A DNA stretch of 64,000 bases. Source: Prochilodus magdalenae. Lineage: Eukaryota > Chordata > Actinopteri > Characiformes > Prochilodontidae. How positions within the stretch are numbered: position 1 is the first letter of the stretch; every line of letters begins with the position of its first letter. A program made the position numbers and the translations under genes. Positions 48,961 through 60,680 of the stretch are shown here, piece after piece. The notes under the pieces were generated by a model, which saw nothing but the letters and a program-made list of their open reading frames with translations, made no database searches and was not told the DNA's origin. The stretch is from positions 1,426,001-1,490,000 of the forward strand of contig JAMWET010001220.1 of the NCBI GenBank assembly GCA_024036415.1. The letters are read 5' to 3'.

Positions 48961-50099
48961 GTTTAACAAAAAAGAAAAAAACTTTTGCCCAAAGCAAAAG
49001 TTCGGAAGTTCCTTAATTTGCTCTCCTAAAAGTTCTCTCAGAAAGTTTTCTTGGTTTTTCAGACCACAACTTGAACTCCTCCACTCTCATTAACTGCCAT
49101 TGCTAAATCACATTACAAACTGCACTAATTCTATTAATGGCTGCTGAATTTCAAGTCTGAATCAGTTGTTATGCCAAAATGTCTGACTTGATCTTTAGCC
49201 TCCAGAGGTCTGGCATCAAGATTAGCCTCAAACCTTTGCTCCTTATTACCGCCTCTGTCCTTTCTTTATGTAGTTGGAGAAAGCTTTCTGTCATCCAGTT
49301 GTTTATTCACTCTAGGCAGTGACACAAAATGCCATCAGATGAGGGTACAAGGCTCTTTGGTGCTTTCTGCTGTAGTCATTTCTCAGGCCTGCTTTATCCA
49401 TCAAACAGTAATTAGGTGTCTGGAAAGTAATGTCTGACACCATTTCCTGCATGTTGTACTGTATTAGGAAACGTTCTTCATCCTGCATGCCTTAAGGGAT
49501 AATTTCTATCACTTTGCTGGAAGACAGGTAGCACTTCTCAGACACAGTCTCAGAGCCTCAGTTTAAAATAATATATAACACTGCAAAAGCTATTTAAACA
49601 GGATAAATAACAATTTTTCAAATTATTATTTTACATTGAAAAAAAAGATTAAAATCTATCCATCCTTAATTGAAATATTAACTTTATGGGTCTGAAACGT
49701 TATGAAACAAAAGATATAAATAACATATTGCATGACTTACTTTGTGTTTTGTAAAGCAGAAATATTACACCAATCAAAGCATCCAGACATCCAGATTACT
49801 GGACATTAAACTTTACCTTAAACCCATTTCCATTTTTATCCTTTCCCCATAAGGACCTTCTAAAAGGACATACTTTCAAAACCACTTCTCAGAGAAATAC
49901 AGGATTATTCAGAAACAGACAGAGATCTGATTTGATGCACTGAGCATTACTAAGTGTCTATCTTGCCAGCTGCCATAATAGTTCAATGAACTGAAAGACT
50001 GAGTTCTTTAGAAACACATTAACACAAACGAGGTGACATATCTGCTTCTATAGAGCAACAGCATATAAGAAAATAATACTGTATACTTAATATAGACTA
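48961..50099. other. Unassigned non-coding sequence
   Basis: Lies between the two Tc1 remnants. A short inverted word (ACTTTTGCCCAAAGCAAAAGT) occurs near 48979. No gene is recognised. Confidence 0.4.
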
Positions 50100-50500
50100 C
50101 TAACATATAGAGTTTTATGGACAGATGAGGCTACGTACCAGATATTTGGAAGTAACAGAAGCTGAAATAATGAAAGACTCTTTGAGCCATGTCTGTCAGC
50201 CAAGAATGGCGGATGGTTGGGATGTATAGCAACTTCTAGTGGCTTGTATTGGATTTAAAATATCATCAATGCTCAGATGCAGAAAAGTTTGTAAATCCAT
50301 ACGTTTCAATTTAATACCACAAAAAAAACAACTTTTGCCTGGAAAGAAAAACATTCTTCATCAAGAAAACAAATCTCTGCTAAGAAAATCACGAGGCGCT
50401 AATCAAACAAAAAAAACTACCAGTTTACAATGGCCTGGCCTTCCTCAGAATTCAGACCTCAGCATCATTAAATGTGTTTGTATTACTTGCTGAAAAAAAA
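50100..50500 (+). pseudogene. Ancient Tc1-type transposase remnant, second lineage
   Basis: Near 50114 one plus frame reads LWTDEATYQIFGSNRS, matching the segment with the first catalytic Asp. Later pieces in other frames read KNGGWLGCIA (glycine-rich segment), KKNILHQENKS (second Asp changed to Glu in HQEN) and LQWPGLPQNSDLSIIK (the third-position region, with Lys in place of Glu). Spacing is contracted and stops are frequent. The wording differs from the 42.3-kb and 48.4-kb copies, so it is a separate Tc1 family. Confidence 0.72.
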
Positions 50501-52589
50501 ACTAGTTTTAGGACTGCAAAGAGGTGAGAAAAATCTTCCTTTACATTCCTTTAAAATGTCTCATCTTATTTACATAGATAAATGGATATTTAGGTTTTTC
50601 CTGATATCAAAACAACTCAATAACCATTTTGACTGGAAATCATATCAATGAGAGAGCAATTTCTCTCATTCATGGCTTTAGACCAAAACCTAGACCTCTA
50701 AAGTCTTTGGCAGGTTGGTTTCTATTACCACTGCAATGAACAATTCTAAATCTTGGATTTCTCTCGAATAAAGTGTTTGGCATCAAGCCACTCTGAAAGA
50801 ATTTATTTACATCTTAACCATTTAATAACACAGAAATTAGGAAAAAAGTCCACTTTAATGTTAGTCCTATGAGACAAAAACTACTAATATAAACTGACAT
50901 GTAACATAAAAACAGTTTCTGCACAAACCATAGGAATATTTTGTATAACACATGGGCACAGGACTGATGTGAAAGGCCAAAATGTGAAAAAAGGGTGACC
51001 ATTGTGTGGCGCCAGTCACATTCAACCTGTGCATCAGATTCCACTAGAGGGAGTCAAACCCCAGTGGGATATGCACGTAATGCAGCTTATATTACTTATT
51101 AAGGTGGACCGTACGGCATTCCCATGGCTTCACCATGGCTCTCGGTGGGTAATAGGTAACTTGCTTCAACTTGCTTATGCTACTGCCAATTAAAGTTACA
51201 ACCTAAAAAACATTTTCCACTACTAATTGTACTGTTCCAGCATATAGATTTAGCAGAAGAGAATTTAGCAAAGGCACCAACATAGTTTTCAAACCACACT
51301 TCTCATGCTAATTGTCCTCATGGTTCATCTAATTAAGTGTAATAAGGTTCATTTAATTGCCACAAGACTAATGAGTGTGATAAATAGCCCTTGGGTATCT
51401 TTACAAAGCACACTAGTGTGAGAAACAGCTTTCCATTGGAATACACAAAAATATACAAAGCAGGAAAATAGAGCCACAGAATGGCAGTTTAATTGGGCCA
51501 CATTTAGATGAATGGGTTTTTAGAGAGTGGCTGATCACTCTGCAGTAGTGGTTAAACACTGTTGCTAAAGAAGCATCAGCACAGAGTTGCTCTGTGAGTT
51601 TATTCTGAACAAAGATCATAGTACCTCTTATCGTAAACACTTGCAGTTCCTTTAAAAAATGAAAGAGAAAAAGAAAAAAATGGAGAAGATGAAGCAAAGT
51701 ACGGCTTGCATTGATGGTTTGCTGTGTTTGTACAGGCTTTAGCAATTTGGATGAGGTGACTGTTTGTGAGGGTCAGTGGTATGAAGAAACAGTGGCCTCG
51801 CTCTCAGTGTTGAAGAGTCTTAGAGGGTCAGTGAATAGAGTAGTAGAGGAAAAAAAGCTGATGAAAGTATCAAATTTCCAAGTTCTTGAAACTGTATTGT
51901 CTCATATAAGGAGTATAACCTATTTCTGAGAGATGAAGAGTAACAGGGTCGCACTTATTTTCTTATTGAGGAGGTTCATGGATAGGTGCAGCAATAAAGC
52001 AGGTCCAGATTTCTGTACCCCTCTTTCTCTGTTTTTAGGGTTGTAAGCTCTAAAACATGATTTGTCCCTGTTGCCCCAGGCACAGCACTCCCCACCCAGC
52101 CCAGGAAAGGTGGGGGAACACACCCTGGCGGTCAGTGGCACTGAACCCACATTTCTGTTGGCGCCTCACTCTAAAGCCAAGGTCTGTCTGTGAATCCGAA
52201 CAGGTACGAGACCATCAAAAATGAAAGGCCGCCACTGTGTTGTGCACTGAAAAACTCCAGCCCTCCATATCCTGAAGCCAAGAGTGGTAAAATACCGTTT
52301 GATTTCATTTTGAAGGCAAACAGCCTCCACAGCTACAGGCCTCCAGTCACTCCAGTCCTCTGGGTCACTTTCATTTCTTATCATCTGTCACATTTTCACA
52401 GGCTTCAAGCCCCCAGGAGGGCTCTGAATAACTTAAACAGGCTTGATTACTGTCACTCAACCCACAGCAAACACAAATAAAATGCAGGCAAATATCCCAA
52501 CCGCTGGCATCAACACAATGGATGTTTAAAATGTCATGCTTTGACTTGTGTTTCATGACACAGGTTTATGACTTAAGCGTTGATAGTCG
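50501..52589. other. Unassigned non-coding sequence
   Basis: Mostly AT-rich. A 110-codon minus frame at 51413-51745 and frames at 51711-52480 on both strands lack recognisable domains. A GC-richer patch at 52050-52150 and 52330-52420 might be regulatory. Confidence 0.4.
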
Positions 52590-52790
52590 ACAGGAAGAAC
52601 CTCACAAAACAGCGATTCACTGCCTTTTCTAAATATTCCTTTTGGCTCTGAGTCTCATGCGAAGCTCACCGGTATGAGTTTTCCAGAGTCCCTGTGACCC
52701 TGCAGTGGAGGGGGCCTCGGCAATCATGGCCGTCCTCGCTTCATTAATTCAATTCAGCCTACTTGCCCTGCGCACTCAGAATGGATTCTT
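52590..52790. other. Candidate conserved non-coding element
   Basis: Non-repetitive, CpG-bearing sequence with CTTCATTAATTCAATTCAGC near 52740. Partly open on the plus strand (52705-53103), but the downstream half is AT-rich and unlike protein. Confidence 0.25.
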
Positions 52791-53221
52791 GTCTGTGGAG
52801 CCTCTTTCTCTGCCGTTAGACAATAAATCAGTAGAAAGGATACTAATAGTAGTGACTCTTAGAGTCATTGATCATATTTACATGTACATATCTTGGATAA
52901 ACATAATAATAATTGTTTTAGACAGTTCTCTTTATATATATCCTTTGGGTAGAGATTACATTAATACATACAGGCTTACACATTATATATTGCTTAATAT
53001 TAAAACACATGCAGTCTGGCATACAACGAGGTCCAAAAAATTCCAAAAATGTTTCCGGAAATGTGCACATCATTGTCAAATTGAAAGAGAAAAGTGGAAA
53101 TGAAGGTAAAGACTGCAATGGCAAAGAGGCAGAGGAAAGAAACTTGAAGCACAGTATGGAACTTAAGAGAAAGGAGGATGTTAAATCAAGTCAAGTGGTT
53201 CTCACTTGTCATTCCTCAGTA
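52791..53221. other. Unassigned AT-rich sequence
   Basis: No gene or repeat is recognised. Confidence 0.4.
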
Positions 53222-53935
53222 TAACTTTACACTGGAAGAAAATGTCATTCTTCAGGCCCCATGTTGCCACATACAACTGCAAAGCACTGCACTGGTCTGC
53301 ACACAGTGCAAATACACAGCGATGTGCCAATGCATGACATGACAGCACATAACATGCAATAAATACAACACACAAAAATATACGTCATATAAATTCACAA
53401 GGCAATAAATACTACACAGGACAACAAGACAGTATATGAATAGAAAAATCAGCATTTAGCAGCAGGTAGTGACAAAGGAACTAGTGCAAACACTGTCAGT
53501 GTAATCTGCACTGTAATCTGCACAGAAGTTAGCAGTTTTGCAGTGAGGGTAAAGGGTGAGTGATCAGTCTATCGTAAATATTGGAAAGGATCCACCTTAG
53601 TTCAGTTGGATGTCGAGGGGCCTCAACGCATTTAATAGTTTGACTGACCTCTGCGATAAAGCTGTTGTGGATTCTGGTGGTGAACACTCTGGGACGTTAT
53701 ACCAGATGGTAGTAGTATGAAGAGTTCCTAAGAGAGGTGAGAGAGGTCATCCACAATGCTGTCAGCCTTTTAAATAGTAGGAGGTCTCAGTGGTGGGTAC
53801 AGACACATGATCTTCTCTGTTGTACTCAATCTGCTGTAGGGCTCTGCAGTATGATGTGATGCGCTTCCCATACCAGACACGGAGGCAGATTATCAGCTTA
53901 TCTACTGTCCCTCTTTAGAACAATGTGATGAAGAT
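53222..53935 (-). pseudogene. LINE remnant, C-terminal end of reverse transcriptase ORF plus 3' UTR
   Basis: On the minus strand the block 53575-53900 reads, across frames, the tail of a fish non-LTR retrotransposon ORF2: VWYGKRITSYCRALQQIE, then DSIVDDLSHLS, a stop, ELFILLPSG, and in another frame TTRIHNSFIAEV. The order matches the family pattern (VWYGN.., DSI..D.SHP, LLPSGRRYR.., NRYKNSFIP.A). Stops and frameshifts show it is dead. The AT-rich part at 53222-53570 would be the 3' UTR. The clade is probably of the CR1/L2/Rex1 group. Confidence 0.68.
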
Positions 53936-54270
53936 GTAGGGGAGAAATGAGAAAACAGAACGACTGTGGAGTGGACGAGGAATAGAAAGGAGCAGAACAG
54001 AGCACAGAAAGACAAGGAAATGGCCAAAAGAAGAAGAGAGTGGAACTGACGGAGAAGGCCAACAGGTTGATAGAGACAGAGAGGGCAAAGGAGGAGAAGA
54101 TTGTTGATGAAAAAAAAAAGAGCAAGGAGCACATGGAGGCTGAGCTGGAAACAGAGACAGAAAAGGAAAAGAAGATGAGATGGCTGAGAAAGAGAGAGTC
54201 TTAGAGGGAGAAAAGGACAAAGAAGAAGAATGGACAGCTGGAGGCTTACTTAAGGAATGCACTTAGGGAA
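53936..54270 (+). repeat. Purine-rich low-complexity tract
   Basis: Almost entirely A and G on the plus strand. One plus frame of 55-60 codons reads Glu/Lys-rich (ELTEKANRLIETERAKEEK), like a coiled coil, but composition alone gives that. The long minus-strand frames (up to 115 codons, S/F/L-rich) are artefacts of the same bias. Confidence 0.65.
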
Positions 54271-55559
54271 AGATCAGAACTTGTAAAGTCATGCAGTACA
54301 GAAATGTTCTACTTCTAATTAACATCTTAAACTGCTCAAGAAAGATGAAGATGTGTTCAGCCGAAAACTTTAACACCAAAGGCGACCATAGAGGTCATAT
54401 AGGTGCTGACCCTCAGAATTTTTGTCTATTATAGAGAATAACTGAATCCTTCTGTATGAATTACTTTCACATGTCAACACAAAGAACAATAAATCCTAAA
54501 AGCAACCAACCTGACCAACCATTGTCTCTTCTACTTCCTGCCCAAGTTTTCAGGTCTTACCTTTGTCCAAATATACGGTTGATACAGGGTTGATATAGGC
54601 ATTGATACAGACATTGATATGACATTTACCATATATTTGCAGTCCGCCAAAGCTTTTTAAAATTTACTGGGATTTGAGGCCTGACCTGTCTCATTTATTG
54701 CTCATCTATTCTATGGTTTTACTCTTTTCTGGATTGTACATTGTAAACTACTTTACAGTTCTTTCCAGATGTTCTGTAAGGTAAATGAGATTTTAGATGA
54801 GTTTTACTGACGTAAAAATATAATCTAATGTATGTGGTTTAAAATAACCAGTCAGGATCTATCAGGTAGAAATAAAGAGTCGGCCCACAGATACAAAAAA
54901 CGGCACTCTAGAACCAGATCTTCCAGTTTAAAAACGTGGAAAATCCCCTTGTGATGATCCTGTAGGTGGGAGGAACACTACAAGAGCTTTAGGGCAAATA
55001 CCTGTGGGCGGGTTGTTTGTTTAAGGCAGAAAGACAAAAGAAAGGAAACAACAGAGGTGAATACTGGATAGATATTAGCAAAAGAGATTGAACTGAGGAA
55101 AAGAATGAAGCAAAAGCTAATTCAAGAATATAAAAGAGGAGACTTTTCAGTAAAAGCTTAATCCAGTAGAGAGAGGGAACACGCTAGAGGATGGGATGAC
55201 TTACCCATAGAATAAAAAACTGAGACAATTTTCTTATACAGGATTATAAGCAATATACTGTACATTTGACAAAGTGTTTGATCAAAGGAGCCTGGCAGAA
55301 AACAGAAAGAACCTGCCCTTTGATATACAGGCACTTTACAGGGAACTTGAGGAGCAGCTGAACATGTACTAGGCTCAAAACCCACAACCATCTAATGTGA
55401 CATCCAAATAAAAGATGAGTCTGATGTACCATTGAAGTAGCTGGTAAAAATGTACCCTGACTGATGTAAATTCAAAAGAGCAATGCCCAGGAAGAATTCA
55501 CATTAAAAATAAAAACATCTGGCCAAAATAAAATAAGGATTACAAATTGTTCAATTAAA
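54271..55559. other. Unassigned AT-rich sequence
   Basis: No gene or named repeat is seen. Short minus frames at 55158-55432 are unrecognised. Confidence 0.4.
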
Positions 55560-55599
55560 TTAATTATTGTGGTGCAAAGCAATGCACAACTATACTGTT

Positions 55600-55880
55600 A
55601 TTCGATTTTTCTTTTTCTCCCGTTTCATTGCCGACTAACTCGTCCCGCAGCTTTCGAGATATCGACTATGATATCGGTATGATATGCTGATGTGGGCTCG
55701 TATACAGCTTTTTGATTGGATGCACAGATTCCAAGTAGAAAGGAATTTTCCAGATTTTTTTTCCCCATAGAGAATGAATAGGATCGAAAAACACGTGCCT
55801 ATGTAACCTACTGCCGCTCGACCTAGAGACACCAAATCGGATACACTAGCTCAGGGCACAGCAGAAATACAGTTTTTGAT
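55600..55880. repeat. CpG-rich unidentified repeat-like block
   Basis: This stretch carries many more CpGs than its neighbours, with words such as CTTTCGAGATATCGAC and CCATAGAGAATGAATAGG that I have seen in dispersed fish repeats. It leads directly into the tandem units that start at 55881. There is no coding frame of note. Confidence 0.4.
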
Positions 55881-56260
55881 TGACCCACACTCGTTCGTTT
55901 CTCCGTTTTGTTTTGCATCCCTCGAGATCCAGTCATTTTCGAACCGAACCAAACCCGGCTGTTTCCTTCGCCAGAGAACCAGGAAACGTCACATATTCAC
56001 CAAGGGGGGACCTCCCCTTGGTGAATATGTGACGTTTCCTGGTTCTCAAGCACTAGTGCACAGCCATACTGACCCGCACCCATCTATCTGCTGTTTATTC
56101 ATCCCTTGTTAGTCATTTTCAACCCAAACCAAGCAGTAATGCTTTTGTTTGACCGATAACCAGAAAACTTCACATATTCACTAAGGGCAGACGCTAATCC
56201 ACAATCATATGACCCGCACTTGTTTACTCATCCCTCGTTCCCCACTGAGCAAGCTGCGCA
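55881..56260. repeat. Short tandem duplication with palindromic insertion
   Basis: TGACCC(A/G)CAC starts at 55881, 56070 and 56210. Between the starts each unit carries CATCCCT(C/T)G, AGTCATTTTC, AACC(G/A)AACCAA or its variant, and TCACATATTCAC(C/T)AAGGG. The first interval is 189 bp, the second 140 bp; most of the difference is the extra hairpin arm in the first unit. Confidence 0.7.
55974..56047. repeat. Perfect hairpin, 34-bp arms, 6-nt loop
   Basis: The left arm 55974-56007 (starts GAGAACCAGGAAACGTCAC, ends CCAAGGGG) is exactly the reverse complement of 56014-56047. The loop is GGACCT. The second tandem unit, around 56150-56200, has the left arm (AACCAGAAAACTTCACATAT) but no right arm, so the right arm is a later inverted copy. 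Confidence 0.97.
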
Positions 56261-56859
56261 AGCAGCCCGTGTTTCCTTCAGGAAATGCACTTTTCTAGTT
56301 TAATTTGTTCTTTAAGTTACAAATTTAAGTTTGTTCTTTCATGACAATGCATTATCAAATAAGCTAAATGTCAAGTATGTATCCTGGCATGAAGATAGAC
56401 ATAGGTTTCTACCAATGTATTATAAAATAATGATCTGTATGAATGAAGCAACTTGCAAAACTTTTATGACTGCACAACAAAAAAAAACTTGGTGCTGCTA
56501 AAGCTAAATAACAAGCTATTCAAACCAAACATTGCTAATGCTAGCTACAAACCTCTTTACCTTTGGCTTAGTTAGTTAGTTATATACTGCATATTAATAA
56601 TGTATAAGATACTTCAACTGATTATTAATAAGTTGAACCAAACATATTTCATTAAAACTTGATGCTAACAGGTAGGGAAAAAGAAGTGCATAGCTTTGCA
56701 ACTTCTATAGATAAAAACAGCTGTGAAATGGGTTTTACAGAGGAGCTTGGTGACTTGGATGCCACTTTGCCACAAGGCAGTTTGTGAAATTTCTGCCCTG
56801 CTAGATCTGTCCCAGTCAACTGTGAGAGCTACTACTGTAAACTTGAATCTTGAATCTTG
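56261..56859. other. Unassigned AT-rich sequence
   Basis: No gene or named repeat is seen. Confidence 0.45.
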
Positions 56860-57180
56860 GAGCAACAGCATCTCAACATACAGTAACAGCAGGCAGGATA
56901 CACCCTGGATAGGCTGACAGTCAGTCGCAAGGCAAACACAGACAGACATGCACATTCACCCACACACTTACGCCTAGCAGTTTAGCATTTCTAGTTCACC
57001 TGACTGCATTAAGGAACTGGAACACCCAGAGGAAACCCATGCAGACACGGAGAGAACATACACACTCAAATCCAATATAGGCTCTTCTTGCTGTGAGGCG
57101 GCAGCCCTGCCCTGACCTCCACTCCTGTAAACACCTTTCGGATGAGCTGGATTGTCAGTTGCACACCAGGCCTTCTCATC
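56860..57180 (+). repeat. Widespread teleost interspersed repeat, copy 1 (partial)
   Basis: Contains in order GGATACACCCTGGATAGG, CAGTCAGTCGCAAGGC, ACACATTCACCCACAC, CCCAGAGGAAACCCATGCAG, GGAGAGAACATACACACTC and CTTCTTGCTGTGAGGCGGCA. This word order is common in fish genomes. I cannot name the family. It lacks the first part found in copy 2 at 58770. Confidence 0.65.
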
Positions 57181-57539
57181 CATCTCATCAGTTTCTCACC
57201 TCACAAATACTGTTTGATTAAATGGGCTCAAGCATGTTTGCATGAAGAATGAGAGAAAATAACCGCAAATGTTTCATCGCTTGGTATCTTCAGCGCCAGA
57301 ACATCTTTTAAGTGTTGTGAGAAGGAATGGCATGACAAAGTGGTAAATGCCAAAACTTCCCAACTCTTTTTGGAAAGTGTTTCAGGCCTGAAATGCCGGA
57401 ATGGGTGTATGTTAACAAATTAAATGAAGTAGACCAGACAAAACATGAAACATCTTGGGATCATACTGTCTGCACTGAAAATATTAAAAGGTAAAGTAAA
57501 AGTAAAAAATACTGCATTTTATTAGCATTTTACACACTG
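57181..57539. other. Unassigned sequence
   Basis: Short spacer without recognisable features. Confidence 0.4.
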
Positions 57540-57945
57540 TTCCAGCCTGTCCTGATTCAGAGTTGTAGAAGAAATGAAAGGCCACTAAGATTGAGATCAT
57601 GAAAAATGAGACACAAAAAGACCATTGAAACAAGAGAGACACTGACACAGGTCTACGGAAAGAAAAGCACAGGCAGAAAACTACAATGGAGAGGCAGGAG
57701 CAACAAAGAGATTGTAATTGAAGAGGAGTGGAGGCAGAGAAAATTAGGATGGGGAGGAATAGATTGCTACTGAAAAAGAGAAAAGCTGACAGAAAAAGAG
57801 ATAAAGAGCTAAGGAGGAAACCTGAGAGAAAAGAGGAGGCAGCAAGATGCACTGAAGAGAGATGATAGACGGCACATTCTAGCCAAAGAATTAAAGGAGA
57901 ACTAAACAGAGCACAAAATAAAGTAACAACGACTTCTAGAGACAT
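57540..57945. repeat. Purine-rich low-complexity tract
   Basis: Strong A/G bias on the plus strand with GAGA and AAAGAG words, resembling the tract at 53936-54270. A 153-codon minus frame rich in S, F and L is a by-product. Confidence 0.6.
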
Positions 57946-58769
57946 TTTAGCAGGAAATTGATGATGGATAATGGTGATTCAGTAACATAAGAGCATTGTT
58001 CAAGGTGAGGTGGGGGTCAGGGGGAGTGTAGAGATCAGCCTTTGCCTTATACATACAGCAAAAAATGTAAACCACTTTTTACATTCAGTACAATAAACTC
58101 CCCCCAACTCCCCCACCATTCCTAAACACTGAAAAAATATGGCTATGTAAAGATAAACTGAAGTAGGAAATGGGAATTACCAATCAAGATAACAGCCAAA
58201 AAGAGGTGGGCAAAAAAAGCTAAGGAATGGATATAGATTTGATTAAAACATATAACTGATAGAACTTCTAAAATAAGCCACGAGTTAGAAAAAAACATAG
58301 CCATGCCCTACAGATAACACTTACAGATAAGGAACCGTGATGTAAGTATTTTAAGGGCTCCAGTCTAAGTTGTCCTTTAAAACATAATCCATCATAAGAA
58401 TGCAGGACCAAATAAGTATTGTGAACTAACACAGACTGACCCATGATGGATTGCAGTTACTTGGTCACAAACCGATGACCTCATTGTTAACAGGTAGTAC
58501 AATGTTACGTTCCCATGGAACCACTGTACACCAGTGGTCTCCTCCAGCAGATTCACTTCCTAGAAGTTCTGTATCTAACATGCCCACCTCCCAATAAAAC
58601 ACCTGATTCAGCCAGACAGGGGCAGGTCATCAATCGGAGCAGGTGTGGCAGATCATGGCTAGAGCTCCATTGAACAGGAAGGTAGATTTTCAGAGGCAGG
58701 GTTAGGGATTGCTGATTGTAGTATTGTTGTCACTGTGTTGTAGCAAAGAAGCACGTTCATTCCAAACTT
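57946..58769. other. Unassigned sequence
   Basis: No gene or named repeat. A CCCCCCAACTCCCCCACC run lies near 58100. Confidence 0.4.
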
Positions 58770-59045
58770 TTCTGCAAACATTCATTCACTTTCTGAACTG
58801 CTTATCCTTCTGGGTTGCTGGAGCTTATCCCAGGATTCACTGATTATCACTGGGCAGACACACACCTTATTTAGCATCTCCAACCAGCCTGAGTGCATGT
58901 CTTTGTATGGTGGGAGGGAACTCATGCAGACGAGGTGAGAATAACCAAACTCCACAGAGAAAGTACCCTGGACACCAAAGACAGGAATTAAACCCAGGCC
59001 CTTCTTGCTGTGAGGCAACAGCACTACCCAGTGCACCACTGAACT
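58770..59045 (+). repeat. Widespread teleost interspersed repeat, copy 2
   Basis: Starts ACATTCATTCACTTTCTGAAC, then GCTTATCCTTCTGGG, GGAGCTTATCCCAGG, AGCATCTCCAACCAGCCT, GCATGTCTTTGTATGGTGGG, CCAAACTCCACAGAGAAAG and CTTCTTGCTGTGAGGCAACA. Same family and orientation as 56860-57180, but keeping the opening part and missing an internal block. Confidence 0.7.
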
Positions 59046-59459
59046 GGTTCAAAGTCACTGGTGAAAAATGGGTTGAAATCTCATTGATTTTAATGTCCCT
59101 GTCGTTTAACTACGATTATTATATCAAAATAAATGATTAAATGTCTTTAACGTGTTAAAAATGTTAATTTTGTACTACAAAAAAATATAATCAAAACTTT
59201 TCCAGATGTATCAGCATTGTGGATTTTGGCTAATTTGGAGAAAAAATGCTTGCTAGTCCATGACCAGTAAACACAGTTTTGAACATAAGACACATAAAAT
59301 GATCATAATTTAAAAACAAAGAGTTTATTTAATAGCAAAAATATATGTTTCAGTAGTGACAGTTCTTAATGTTAAACATTGGTTGTCAGACTTCAGGAAA
59401 TATTTATTTTAAACAAAGATCTAACTGCCCACTACTGCTAAAATAACGCACATAACTGA
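59046..59459. other. Unassigned AT-rich sequence
   Basis: No gene or named repeat is recognised. Confidence 0.4.
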
Positions 59460-59479
59460 AAAACAAAGACTACCCATAG

Positions 59480-60680
59480 GTGGAGGCTTGTTTTAGCCCC
59501 GCCCCACATTTTACAGCATGAAGTGTGACTGCATCCTTGTTCCACATGTTGAGTAAGTAGATCAGTGTGTTGTCTCTACCAGAACACAGAAAGTCCATGT
59601 CAGTTAAAGTCAGTTAAAAGCTCAAAATATGTTTTCAATGGTTTGGAAACATATAACCTCAAATGGAAGCATTTAGATTTTAGTAGCAATTCCATTTTTT
59701 TTTCCGACCAACAACTTCATGCTGAAAAAATAATTCACCGCAATTGCTGATAATTGCTGATGAAACTTGTGACCTTCATGGGGTCAAAAGGTCAGAATGT
59801 CAGGCTGATTGGCAGCTGTCAAGGGGTCTGAAGAGACCTGCCACTAACACCACGGCAATGCCAGATCCAATGAACATTAGCAACGTTTGGTAAAAAGATA
59901 TGAAGCAGCCCGAAATGTGTTTGTGCTGCCAAACCCCATCTGGTCAATAACTTTTACCATTTTTAAACTATCTCATGAATTTTCTCACTGTAAGCTGGTT
60001 ATATATTGTCGCTGTCCAAAGAAAAACAGGTATGTCCAAAATGGCAACTTCACAGGAGAGGCCAAAAACCTCATTTAATTTGAATGGAAGTCAACAGAAC
60101 CAGACATCTTTCCAAACAGTTTTGGGCCATTTCTGTTGGTCCATTCTTTATGGAATGTCCACACCGTGTAAATAGCAGCTCATGTGATCAAATGAGGCAT
60201 AAAAGTAAAAATCAACCAAAATGGAGATACAGGTTTTTCTTTGGACAGTGACAATATGATAATAAAATCATGTTGTGGCAAACTTTATTCTTTAGATGAG
60301 GTAGAAAAGGTATTCTGATGGAGAGACACTGTAGGGAAGTAGGGTAACATTTTAAAACAACAGATGGAAACTAAGCCAGTTGATTACTGTTGATTACTTT
60401 TTCTAGTAAACAAAAAAAAAAAACACCTTTCTGAAGACACTTTAACAGAAGACACTGATGGAATCTTTTTGATGGAATCCCAGTAGGATCTTTTGGGGGA
60501 ATGTTGTTTGGATAAAATAAATATATCTGGATATTGTACTTTAATTTTGCAGTAAACACAAAAGAAACACGAGTGTTATCGTTTGTAAGTGGAACCTTAT
60601 TTTAGCCCCTACATGGCATTTTAAAACAGGAAGTGAGACTCCAACCCCTGTCCCTCATGGCTTCATGGGGAGCAGTAGGT
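59480..60680. repeat. Pair of diverged direct repeats around a composite block
   Basis: GGAGGCTTGTTTTAGCCCCG... at about 59483 and GGAACCTTATTTTAGCCCCT... at about 60590 continue alike (CACATTTTACAGCATGAAGTG versus GGCATTTTAAAACAGGAAGTG) for roughly 75 bp. They are about 1.1 kb apart and may be the two ends of one large element or two fragments of a dispersed family. A small TIR element sits between them. Confidence 0.5.
60006..60254. mobile_element. Small TIR transposon (MITE), about 250 bp
   Basis: The left end TTGTCGCTGTCCAAAGAAAA and the reversed right end TTGTCACTGTCCAAAGAAAA agree over about 30 bp with two or three differences. TA flanks both sides (60004-60005 and 60255-60256), as expected for a Tc1/mariner-type insertion. 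The interior has no coding capacity. The outer AT-rich bases also match, so the true border might lie 2-3 bases further out. Confidence 0.75.

Noticed and set aside
53898..54262. Three overlapping minus-strand frames of 76-115 codons
   Set aside because: They are S/F/L-rich translations of a purine-rich simple tract; stops are scarce there for compositional reasons.
57484..57945. A 153-codon minus-strand frame that looks hydrophobic, like a membrane protein
   Set aside because: It is the complement of an A/G-rich low-complexity tract; hydrophobic content follows from T/C codons.
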